In this document: positions 7,295 through 14,318 of the stretch, piece after piece
Position numbering within the stretch: position 1 is the first letter of the stretch
Layout of the letters: every line of letters begins with the position of its first letter
Assembly: GCA_036522895.1 (NCBI GenBank)
Contig: DATDEX010000313.1
Coordinates: forward strand, 1 to 35,932
Reading direction: 5' to 3'
Length of the DNA: 35,932 nucleotides
Origin: JAIOPA01 sp036522895
GTDB lineage: Bacteria; Eisenbacteria; RBG-16-71-46
Notes under the pieces: model-generated
Database searches by the model: none
What the model was told of the DNA's origin: nothing
The model's input: only the letters and a program-made list of their open reading frames with translations
Made by a program: the position numbers and the translations under genes

Positions 7295-9421
7295 CTAATC
7301 GAGGCCGTACTTCTCGATTCGCGAGTAGAGCTGGGCGCGGCTGACGCCCAGAAGCCGCGCTGCCTGCGACTTGTTGCCCCTCGACTGCACCAGGGCGCTC
7401 GCGACGAGCTCGCGCTCGACGCTGTCGAGTCTCAGGGCGCCGGCCGCCGGCGGCACCAGCGTCGCCACGCGAGACGCCGCCGACCCGTCACCGTCCCCCA
7501 CCTGCACCACGTGCGGCGGCGTGTTCGCGCCCGAGGCGACGCCGGCCGGCAGATGCGCGCGCGTGATGAGGCCGCCATCACAGAGGAGAATCGCCCGCTC
7601 GATCGCGTTTCGCAGCTCGCGCACGTTCCCGGGCCACGTGTGCGCCAGCAGCCACTCGCGCGCGTCGCGCGAGATCCCCGCCGCCGGCCGGCCCATGGAC
7701 CGGCCCAGCTCCTCGAGGAAGGACTCGGCGAGCGGCAGGATGTCCTCCGGCCGCTCGCGAAGGGGCGAGATGTGGATGCTGAACACGTTCAAGCGGTAGT
7801 AGAGATCCTCGCGGAACGTCTGGCGGGCGATCGCAGAGGCGAGATCGCGGTTCGTGGCGGCGATCACGCGCACGTCGGCCTTGATCGTGCGCGTGCCACC
7901 GAGGCGTTGGAACTCGCGCTCCTCCAGAACGCGGAGGAACTTCGCCTGCACCTGCGGGCTCATCTCGGCGATCTCGTCGAGGAACAGGGTGCCGCCGGCG
8001 GCCTGCTCGAGCCGCCCGATCTTGGTGGCGGCGGCCCCGGTGAACGCGCCTTTCTCGTGACCGAAGAGCTCCGACTCGAGGAGCTGCTCGGGCAGCGCCG
8101 CGCAGTTGATCGCGACGAACGCCCTGCCCTCGCGGGGCGAGCCCTGGTGGACGAGCCTCGAGATCACTTCCTTGCCGGTCCCGGACTCGCCGGTGATGAG
8201 CACCGTGGTCTCCGATGCCGCCACCCGGCCGACCGAGCGCACCAGCTCCCTCCAGGAGCGGGAGTGGCCGACGACGCGACTCCGGCCCTGCAGCTCGAGC
8301 TCGCGCGCCAGCGTGCTCACCGTGGCCTCCAGCCGCATGGCCCGCTCCTGCGCTTCGGCCGCGACGCGCGCCTCCTCGGAGAGCCGATGGAACGAAAGCG
8401 ACAGCGCGATGCGGTCGGCGAGCCGGCGGGCGACCTCCGCGTCCTCGGCATCGTAGCGACCCGGCTCCCGGTGGAAGAAGCTGAGCCCACCGCTCACCTC
8501 TCCCGATTGACGGACCGGAACGCGCAGCCAGGAGCGCAGGCCGGAGGCGAGGATCAGCCGCTGTCGCTCGGTCTCGGTGGTGAACGTGGCCTGAATGTCC
8601 TGGATGATCTCGAACTCGACCCGTTTCGCCAGCTCCCCCTCGGTGAGCGTGACGCCTTCGGGGGGGATCGGGATATCGCATCCACCGGAGGCCGCGACGA
8701 CGCGCAGCCTGCGCTCGCGCAGGCCCAGCTCCGTGAGCACCATCATCTCGTGCGGCAGGATGGCCTGCATTTCGTCCGAGAGTCGCTGGAACACCTGGCG
8801 CACGTCGAGCGACTCGGCAAGCGTGCCGAGCAGGGCTTCGACCCCGTTCAGCCGCTCCTGCCGCCGGCGGTCCTTGTCCCAGATCTTCCAGTGCTCGACC
8901 GCGGAGCCGAGCAACGCGGCGATCGGTCGGAGGATGTCCTGGTGCTCGTCGGTGAACGCGCGCCGGGCGTCCGCGCAGAGCCAGACGCCGCCGACGAACG
9001 ACGAGCCGCTCCGAAACGGCTCCCAGAGGCCAGAGCCCATCCCTCCCCCGACCACCTTGGAGTCCATCGGATAGGACGGGTCGAGCTCGAATCGGGCGTC
9101 GTCGATCCGGAGCGCGGGACCCGCGCGCGGTCGCCAGCGCGGCGACCATGCGCTCAAGGGCATCGGAGCCGAGCACTCCTCGCCGCGCTCGAGCGTCGTG
9201 GCATGCAGGACGACCCGCTCGCCGTCGACGATGCGCACGACCCCCATGTTGTCGAAAGGGATCACGCGCCGGACGGCGGCAGCGACACGCGCAAACACCT
9301 TCCGGAGCTCGATCGTCTCCGAGGTGATGTTGGCGATCTCGGAGAGGACCGCCGCGACCGATTGCGCGTCGATGGACGCGGGTTCGTGGACCAGCGACGT
9401 CATGGCGTCATTGGATGTCAT
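7295..9421 (-). CDS. Sigma-54-dependent transcriptional activator, GAF-GAF-AAA+-Fis
   Basis: A 708-residue enhancer-binding protein. There are two N-terminal GAF-type sensor domains (about residues 30-175 and 195-350), the second with the region VAASGGCDIPIPPEGVTL, joined by a short coiled helix (about 350-378) to an AAA+ domain. That domain has Walker A GESGTGKE (411-418), the sigma-54 contact loop GAFTGA (458-463) and Walker B LFLDE (479-483). The C-terminus is a Fis-type helix-turn-helix, NKSQAARLLGVSRAQLYSRI. The intact GAFTGA means it should truly activate sigma-54. The layout resembles the NorR/FhlA-type GAF regulators. ATG 9421 has GGAGG five bases upstream; the frame is open further but without a ribosome site. 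The two dyads downstream of its stop are its most likely targets. Confidence 0.93.
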   Translation of the reverse strand: MTSNDAMTSLVHEPASIDAQSVAAVLSEIANITSETIELRKVFARVAAAVRRVIPFDNMGVVRIVDGERVVLHATTLERGEECSAPMPLSAWSPRWRPRAGPALRIDDARFELDPSYPMDSKVVGGGMGSGLWEPFRSGSSFVGGVWLCADARRAFTDEHQDILRPIAALLGSAVEHWKIWDKDRRRQERLNGVEALLGTLAESLDVRQVFQRLSDEMQAILPHEMMVLTELGLRERRLRVVAASGGCDIPIPPEGVTLTEGELAKRVEFEIIQDIQATFTTETERQRLILASGLRSWLRVPVRQSGEVSGGLSFFHREPGRYDAEDAEVARRLADRIALSLSFHRLSEEARVAAEAQERAMRLEATVSTLARELELQGRSRVVGHSRSWRELVRSVGRVAASETTVLITGESGTGKEVISRLVHQGSPREGRAFVAINCAALPEQLLESELFGHEKGAFTGAAATKIGRLEQAAGGTLFLDEIAEMSPQVQAKFLRVLEEREFQRLGGTRTIKADVRVIAATNRDLASAIARQTFREDLYYRLNVFSIHISPLRERPEDILPLAESFLEELGRSMGRPAAGISRDAREWLLAHTWPGNVRELRNAIERAILLCDGGLITRAHLPAGVASGANTPPHVVQVGDGDGSAASRVATLVPPAAGALRLDSVERELVASALVQSRGNKSQAARLLGVSRAQLYSRIEKYGLD

Positions 9422-9489
9422 GGCGACCTCCGGGAACTGGAAAAAGTTTTCGGCGGCCACGTTCTCCCTGGGGCGGACGCCCCCCCGCC

Positions 9490-10746
9490 CTAGGCGCCCT
9501 CGAGCTCGCGCAGGCGCTGCTCGATGAACCGGCGCTGGGGCCCCTGCCGAGCCAGCTCCAGCGCCCGCCGGTACGACTCCCGGGCCTCGGCCTTCCGCCC
9601 GAGCCGGCGGCAGAGGTCGGCCCGCGCCGAGTGGGCCAGCTGGTATTCCGACAGCGCGCCGCGCGCGAGCAACGCATCGACCAGCGACAGCCCGACTTCC
9701 GGCCCGTCGCGCATGGCGACCGCCACGGCACGATTGAGCTCGACGACCTCGGACGGGTCGGCGCGCAGGAGCGCGTCGTAGAGGCCGACGATCTGGGCCC
9801 AATCCGTGTCCGCGGGGACCGCGGCCTCCGCGTGCACGGCGGCGATGGCGGCCTGGAGCGAATAGGGACCGAAGCGGCGCGAGCCGAGCGCGCGCTCGAC
9901 ACGTCCAATGCCCTCCGCGATCAGCGCCCGGTCCCATTTCGAGCGGTCCTGCTGCTCGAGCAGCACGAGCTCGCCGGTCGCCGTGGCGCGCGCATCGCGC
10001 CGCGCCTCGTGGAGCAGCATGAGCGCGAGCAGTCCTTCCGCCTCCGGCTCCGGCAGGAGATCGACGAGCAGTCGGCCCAGCCGGATCGCCTCGGCCGACA
10101 GCTCGCGCCGGATCACCGAATCACCCGACGACGCCGAATACCCTTCGTTGAAAATGAGGTAAGTGACCCGGAGCACGGCGTCGAGCCGGGCGGGCAGCTC
10201 CCCGGGCGCCGGAACCTCGTAGGGAATCCGCGCGTGCCGGATCTTTCCCTTCGCGCGCACGATGCGCTGGGCCAGCGCGGTCGGCTGCGCGAGGAACGCG
10301 TGCGCGATCTCCTCGGTCGTGAGCCCACAGACCGTTCGCAACGTGAGCGCGATCTGGGCGTCGAGCGTCAGGGCGGGGTGGCAGCAGGTGAAGATGAGCC
10401 GCAACCGGTCGTCCTGGATCGAGTTCGCGTCGAGGTCGGGGTCGGAGTATCCCCCCGGCTCGAGCCGCGCCGCCTCGTCGGCCAGCGAGGCGTCGTGGCG
10501 GGCACGCCGGCGGAGCGCATCGATGGCCTTGAACCGCCCGGTCGACACCAGCCACGCGCGCGGGTTCGCGGGCAGGCCGTCCACGGGCCAGCGCTCGACG
10601 GCGATCGTGAACGCGTCGTGGAGCGCCTCCTCGGCGAGATCGAAGTCGCCGAGGAGGCGAATCAGGGTGGCGAGGATCCGGCGCGAGTCGGATCGGTAGA
10701 CGCCGTCGAGCACGGCGCGCGTCCGGCCGGCAGGATCCCCCGGCAC
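9490..10746 (-). CDS. ECF42-type RNA polymerase sigma factor with C-terminal extension
   Basis: A 418-residue ECF sigma factor. The sigma2 region is about residues 15-85 (LLGDFDLAEEALHDAFTIAV, NPRAWLVSTGRFKAIDALRR) and sigma4 about 115-175 (LTLRTVCGLTTEEIAHAFL). A long helical C-terminal extension follows, including FNEGYSAS and LLEQQDRSKWD and then TPR-like helices. The size, the YNEGY-like motif and the DR-S-x-W motif match ECF42/DUF6596 sigma factors, which lack a classical anti-sigma factor and pair with DGPF proteins; that partner is directly upstream. The chosen start is GTG 10746, with GGAG eight bases upstream inside the end of the DGPF gene. A second GTG nine bases earlier overlaps that site. 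The gap from the DGPF stop is about 14 bp. Confidence 0.9.
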   Translation of the reverse strand: MPGDPAGRTRAVLDGVYRSDSRRILATLIRLLGDFDLAEEALHDAFTIAVERWPVDGLPANPRAWLVSTGRFKAIDALRRRARHDASLADEAARLEPGGYSDPDLDANSIQDDRLRLIFTCCHPALTLDAQIALTLRTVCGLTTEEIAHAFLAQPTALAQRIVRAKGKIRHARIPYEVPAPGELPARLDAVLRVTYLIFNEGYSASSGDSVIRRELSAEAIRLGRLLVDLLPEPEAEGLLALMLLHEARRDARATATGELVLLEQQDRSKWDRALIAEGIGRVERALGSRRFGPYSLQAAIAAVHAEAAVPADTDWAQIVGLYDALLRADPSEVVELNRAVAVAMRDGPEVGLSLVDALLARGALSEYQLAHSARADLCRRLGRKAEARESYRRALELARQGPQRRFIEQRLRELEGA

Positions 10747-10760
10747 GCTTCCCACTCCGT

Positions 10761-11123
10761 CTAGCTCACGCGTTGCGGGACCTCCATGACCGGGCGGACC
10801 TCGATGCTCCCGAGGCGGGCTCCCGGAATCCTCGCGGCCACCTGGATCGCGTCGTTCAGGTCCCTCGCTTCGACCAGGTAGTAGCCTCCGAGCTGCTCCT
10901 TCGTCTCCGCGAACGGCCCGTCCGTGGTCGAGAGCTTGCCGTTCCGCACCCGGACCGTGGTGGCCGTCGTCGTCGGCTGGAGCGGGTTGCCGCCAATGTA
11001 GTGGCCGCTCTCCCGGATGCTGTTGGTGAACTCGAAGTACTCCCCCTGCATCTTGCTCATTTCGGGCGCCGCCATCTTCTCCCGTAGCGACTCGTCCGTG
11101 TAGATCAGGCACAGGTATTTCAT
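10761..11123 (-). CDS. YCII/DGPF-domain protein (ECF42 partner)
   Basis: A 120-residue YCII-superfamily protein beginning MKYLCLIYTDE, with the diagnostic motif TDGPFAETKEQLGGYYLVEA at about residues 68-87. Its ATG at 11123 has GGAGGAG just upstream. Such DGPF proteins form a dimeric ferredoxin-like fold and are routinely encoded beside ECF42 sigma factors. A role in controlling the sigma factor has been proposed, but the mechanism is not settled to my knowledge. It is the first gene of a two-gene operon with the sigma factor, and a promoter-like sequence of the ECF42 type precedes it, suggesting autoregulation. Confidence 0.92.
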   Translation of the reverse strand: MKYLCLIYTDESLREKMAAPEMSKMQGEYFEFTNSIRESGHYIGGNPLQPTTTATTVRVRNGKLSTTDGPFAETKEQLGGYYLVEARDLNDAIQVAARIPGARLGSIEVRPVMEVPQRVS

Positions 11124-11168
11124 GAGCTCCTCCGTCGGGTGGGGTGGGTGCGGCGTGGACACTCCCTA

Positions 11169-11195
11169 GTCGTTCCGCCGGGCTCCAAATCGACA
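11169..11195 (-). promoter_or_regulatory. Putative ECF42-type promoter of the DGPF-sigma operon
   Basis: On the minus strand TGTCGA (11195-11190), a 17-bp spacer, then CGAC (11172-11169), about 45 bases before the DGPF start. TGTCGA at -35 with CGA at -10 is the pattern reported for ECF42 targets, as I recall it. A site of this kind directly ahead of the sigma operon fits positive autoregulation. Confidence 0.55.
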
Positions 11196-11222
11196 AGCAT
11201 CGGGCGATTTCCGCCAAGACGC

Positions 11223-11237
11223 ACGCCCGACGGGCGT
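11223..11237. repeat. 15-bp perfect palindrome in divergent intergenic region
   Basis: ACGCCCG-A-CGGGCGT is a perfect dyad about 100 bp from both the DGPF start (minus strand) and the small membrane protein start (plus strand). It could be an operator for either gene or a coincidence in G+C-rich DNA. Confidence 0.25.
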
Positions 11238-11333
11238 TTCAGGTCGGGTAGGGCATGATAGCCTCGAATCAGGTGCACCCATCCGATCGCGTGTCCTGGA
11301 TCACCCGTCGACCTCGAGCCCGGGAAGGAATGC

Positions 11334-11516
11334 ATGAAGGCCTACGTCATCACGACCGGCACCGCGTTTGGATTGATCGTGGCGGCGCACATCTGGCGTC
11401 TCTTCGAGGAGGGTGTACACCCGGCGACGGAGCCGCCGTTCATCCTCTTGACCGTCGTTTCCGCGGCGCTGAGTATCTGGGCCTGGCGCCTGCTCGCTCG
11501 CTCGAAACGCCCATGA
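11334..11516 (+). CDS. Small two-helix membrane protein
   Basis: A 60-residue protein starting MKAYVITTGTAFGLIVAAHI, with GGAAGGA just ahead of the ATG. There are two hydrophobic segments (about residues 5-22 and 36-53) separated by a short polar loop with HPATEP, and a basic C-terminal tail RSKRP; the tail suggests cytoplasmic termini. It looks like one of the many short conserved hypothetical inner-membrane proteins seen singly in accessory regions of G+C-rich bacteria. It is convergent with the methyltransferase gene. An imperfect terminator-like inverted repeat (GAGTCGA and TCGACTC, 11520-11548) follows the stop. Function unknown. Confidence 0.72.
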   Translation: MKAYVITTGTAFGLIVAAHIWRLFEEGVHPATEPPFILLTVVSAALSIWAWRLLARSKRP

Positions 11517-11618
11517 GCTGAGTCGACTGGACGCAAAGCTTTCGACTCTGCTGCCGGAGGCGCGTGACCCGTTCGCCGCTCGTCGCGTTCCGGGACTCGA
11601 GGTCCGGCGAACGCCCGC

Positions 11619-12308
11619 TCAGGGCGCGGCGCGCAGTGCGCAGCAGATCGCGGTCCCGCCGCGGCGCCAGAAGCACTCGACCTCGCCGAAGCCGGCGCGT
11701 CGCAACGCGGCGAGCTCCGCGTCCAGCGGGAAGTAGCGATCTTCCCTCCCCCATGCGGCGAAGTGGCCGCGGGCCTCCGCGTCCGTGATCCCGTGCTCGG
11801 CCATGCGGGCCGCCCAGCGGTCGAACGTCAGCGCGTTGAGCCGCGGCGCCTCCGTTATCGCGGCATCGAGGTTGAGGAACACGCCCCCCGGCGCCAGCGC
11901 GGCGTGGATCGCGCGGTACAGTTCGGTCTTCGCGCCGAGGTCACGCACGTGGTGCAACGCCAGCGAGGCCACCGCGGCATCGGCCGCGGGAAGCGGATCG
12001 AAGAAGCTGCCCTCGCGAAGCGCGGCCCGATCCCCGAACGGGGCGAGACGCCGCCCGGCCTCGTCGAGCATCGCCCGGTCCACGTCGAGGAGCGTGACGT
12101 GGGCCTCGGGCAGCCCGCGCAACACGGCCGCTGACAGCGCGCCGGTCCCTCCCCCGAGGTCGAGCACGTGCGCGTCCGGGGGCGCGAGCCTCGCGAGCAG
12201 CTCGACCCCGGTCGCCAGCATGTCGTCGTAGTGCGGGATGAACCGCCGGATCTCGACGTCATAGGCTCGGGAGTCGACGTCGAGATGACGCTTGACCGAA
12301 TGGGTCAT
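11619..12308 (-). CDS. Class I SAM-dependent methyltransferase
   Basis: A 229-residue Rossmann-fold methyltransferase. Motif I VLDLGGGTGALS (about residues 48-59) binds SAM. An acidic residue after the second strand (VTLLDVDRAML) should hold the ribose hydroxyls. A post-motif region follows (DAAVASLALHHVRD, then LAPGGVFLNLD). This UbiE/Methyltransf_25-like layout does not reveal the acceptor, which could be a small molecule. It starts ATG 12308 and lies 175 bp downstream of the DinB gene on the same strand. That gap holds no recognisable gene. Confidence 0.88.
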   Translation of the reverse strand: MTHSVKRHLDVDSRAYDVEIRRFIPHYDDMLATGVELLARLAPPDAHVLDLGGGTGALSAAVLRGLPEAHVTLLDVDRAMLDEAGRRLAPFGDRAALREGSFFDPLPAADAAVASLALHHVRDLGAKTELYRAIHAALAPGGVFLNLDAAITEAPRLNALTFDRWAARMAEHGITDAEARGHFAAWGREDRYFPLDAELAALRRAGFGEVECFWRRGGTAICCALRAAP

Positions 12309-12483
12309 CGCTGCTCAGGGGCTCCGCGCCAGTATGCGGCGAGTCCGGCTCCCCATTCCCCTTTCCATGTGGCGCGTGCGGCGCTCACGCACGCGGCTCG
12401 CCCGCCATGCTCCCAGCGTGGCTTGCGCGGCTCCATGGTAGCGGATCGCGCATCCTGGCTGGGGAAGATCCGGTCGGGCGTAC

Positions 12484-12981
12484 TCATCGGAGCGGCGGAA
12501 AAGCCTTCCACCCCCAGATTCGCATCGTGTCCTCGGAGCGGAACTTGTGCCCGATGTCGCGCGCAAGCCAGCAGATCTGGCCCCGGTGATGGGCATCGTG
12601 CTGCAGCAGGTACGCGAGCATGTTGACGGCGCGGCGTGGCATCCGCTGGACCCGTGCCCGGCGAGCCGCGAAGGCGGCTTCAAACGCGCTGGAGAGTACC
12701 TCGGTGGACCGGCGCAGGGCCTCCTGCGCTTGTTTGGGCGTGGAGGTGTCCCGGTGCAGCGCCGGCGGCCCGGGCCGAGCGCCACCCATTCGCGCGATCA
12801 TGCGCCGGACACTCTGCATGTGCGCGACGATGGCCGCGATGTGCCGACCACGCCCGTGGGGCGGTGCCGCCCGCCAAAGCGCAGGTGGCAGGACCTTCAC
12901 GAGGTACACACTCGCGAGGCCGCTCTGCCGGAATGCCTCGATGAGCTCCTGCTCGATCTCCAGAGGCCGTCCTCCCGCCAT
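12484..12981 (-). CDS. DinB-family putative metal-dependent protein
   Basis: A 165-residue four-helix-bundle protein of the DinB/YfiT superfamily. The motifs HIAAIVAHMQSVRR (about residues 47-60) and LLQHDAHHRGQICWLAR (about 127-143) supply the histidines that usually hold a divalent metal. Family members include thiol-dependent transferases (bacillithiol or mycothiol type), but the substrate here is unknown. The start ATG 12981 has GGGGAGGG seven bases upstream. The Xre gene ends 42 bp upstream on the same strand, so the two may be co-transcribed. Confidence 0.85.
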   Translation of the reverse strand: MAGGRPLEIEQELIEAFRQSGLASVYLVKVLPPALWRAAPPHGRGRHIAAIVAHMQSVRRMIARMGGARPGPPALHRDTSTPKQAQEALRRSTEVLSSAFEAAFAARRARVQRMPRRAVNMLAYLLQHDAHHRGQICWLARDIGHKFRSEDTMRIWGWKAFPPLR

Positions 12982-13023
12982 GTGGCCCTCCCCTTTCGAG
13001 CTGTCCCGGCCGGTGTCACTCCA

Positions 13024-13242
13024 CTACCGCGGCGTCTGCCGCGCGAAGCTCTCCACGCTCGAGCCCAGCCAGGACACCATGGCCAGGACGCCGTCGATCT
13101 CCATGCGGCCGCCGGTGCGGGCGCGTGCGAGCGTCGAGACGCTGACGCCGATCTCGCTCGCGACCTGCGTCCAGGTCAGGCCTCTCGAGACGCGGTGCTG
13201 GTCGAGCGCCCGGTGGAGGGCTTTCGAGTCGAATCGAAGCAC
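13024..13242 (-). CDS. Small Xre/Cro-type helix-turn-helix protein
   Basis: A 72-residue protein that is almost all one HTH domain: LTWTQVASEIGVSVSTLARA is the helix-turn-helix (residues about 22-41), followed by a helical dimer tail. The start is GTG 13242, with AGGAGG five bases upstream. Proteins of this size in the Xre family act as repressors or as antitoxins. No toxin-like gene is adjacent; the next gene downstream is DinB (42 bp gap), so a small regulatory operon is more likely. Confidence 0.82.
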   Translation of the reverse strand: MLRFDSKALHRALDQHRVSRGLTWTQVASEIGVSVSTLARARTGGRMEIDGVLAMVSWLGSSVESFARQTPR

Positions 13243-13327
13243 GGAGCCTCCTGTTCCCTCGCCGAGGTGGCGAACAGGCCGACTCGGGCTGACAAGCCCA
13301 ATCGCTACCGTCTCGGCTCGTGCCGTA

Positions 13328-13517
13328 CGGGAGCTTCACGCCGCCCGTGAACGACCCCTTACCCGACTCGCGCCTGAGCCGCTGAACGGCCTCCCCCAGA
13401 TCCCCGCGCACGAGCTCCGTGTTCCGATCGACCCGGTCCCGGGTGCTCGACGGGAATTGCGCAATGATCGCAGCACCCGTCCAACGTGACGTTCACGGAA
13501 TATCGAAGGGATCGCAT
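13328..13517 (-). pseudogene. Remnant of a dihydrofolate-reductase-like (RibD C-terminal domain family) gene
   Basis: From ATG 13517 the minus strand reads MRSLRYSVNVTLDGCCDHCA, the characteristic opening of DHFR-family proteins. The frame then breaks. In another frame (about 13415 to 13328) it continues as RDRVDRNTELVRGDLGEAVQ and ends KGSFTGGVKLP, which resembles the later part of the same family. About 90 central codons are missing and the gene is cut after GGVKLP. This is a decayed fragment upstream of the Xre gene. The rest of 13243-13707 has no other gene that I can support. Confidence 0.68.
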
Positions 13518-13707
13518 TACTCGAGAGTACCGCCGATGGGGTAGCCGGGCGAAGTCCGTCGACACCAGGCCTCGACTCGTAATTCGGCAAGCCCGTCGCT
13601 CCCGATGCGCGCGATGGCGGGAGCCTGTGGCGGTGGATATCGCCTCGACGCTGGGGACCGCGCCTGCTAGCCTGCCCACCTTTGTAATTCAAACCTCGGA
13701 GGAAACC

Positions 13708-14304
13708 ATGAAGCTCAAGACCGCAGTCGTGATCGCCGCGTTGTTCGTGACCGCCGCCGCCCACGCCGCGGATGCACCGCCGCAGATGTCCCCGGCGCAG
13801 AAGGCGATGATGGACAAGATGGCGAAGGCCGCCACCCCCGGCGCGCAGCACGCGATGCTCGCCAAGATGGCGGGCGAGTGGACCTGCACGGTCCAGTACA
13901 AGATGGACCCGTCACAGCCCGCGCAGGAGTCGCAGAGCTCGGCAACCATCACCTCGACGATGGATGGTCGCTACATCCAGGAGGTCGATTCGGGCCAGAT
14001 GATGGGGATGCCGTTCAGCGGGATGGGCATCTACGGCTTCGACAACGTCATCGGCAAGTACGTGTCGAGCTGGATCGACAACATGGGGACCGGGATCATG
14101 ACGAGCGTGGGCACCCCCGACGCGAGCGGCAAGGTGGTCAACTGGATCGGCACCATGAACGATCCGGTGACCGGCAAGCCCGCGAAGTCCCGCATGGTGA
14201 CGACCATTGTCGACGACGATCACCACACGTTCGAGATGTTCGGCGTCCCTCCGGGCGGCAAGCAGGAGATGAAGATGATGACGATCACCTACGTGCGTAA
14301 ATAG
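13708..14304 (+). CDS. Secreted DUF1579-family protein
   Basis: A 198-residue protein with a signal peptide (MKLKTAVVIAALFVTAAAHA, cleavage near residue 21). The body has the DUF1579 pattern: a helical Met/Lys-rich stretch, then MAGEWTCTVQYKMDPSQPAQ, ATITSTMDGRYIQEV, GIYGFDNVIGKYVSSWIDN and a final strand MMTITYVRK. DUF1579 proteins form a lipocalin-like barrel and are often exported; ligand and role are not known. The ATG at 13708 has GGAGG six bases upstream. The longer in-frame opening to 13486 lacks a ribosome site and overlaps the DHFR remnant, so it was not used. Confidence 0.86.
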   Translation: MKLKTAVVIAALFVTAAAHAADAPPQMSPAQKAMMDKMAKAATPGAQHAMLAKMAGEWTCTVQYKMDPSQPAQESQSSATITSTMDGRYIQEVDSGQMMGMPFSGMGIYGFDNVIGKYVSSWIDNMGTGIMTSVGTPDASGKVVNWIGTMNDPVTGKPAKSRMVTTIVDDDHHTFEMFGVPPGGKQEMKMMTITYVRK

Positions 14305-14318
14305 GACGCCACCGCACA

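Noticed and set aside
7028..9493. 821-codon plus-strand frame opposite the sigma-54 activator
   Set aside because: Low-complexity antisense frame; the minus strand has complete GAF, AAA+ and Fis motifs.
11520..11548. GAGTCGA/TCGACTC hairpin as a strong terminator
   Set aside because: Long loop and no T-run on either strand; mentioned only as a weak element between convergent genes.
12981..13024. Xre plus DinB as a toxin-antitoxin pair
   Set aside because: DinB-fold proteins are not a known toxin class for Xre antitoxins; the spacing only supports a shared transcript.
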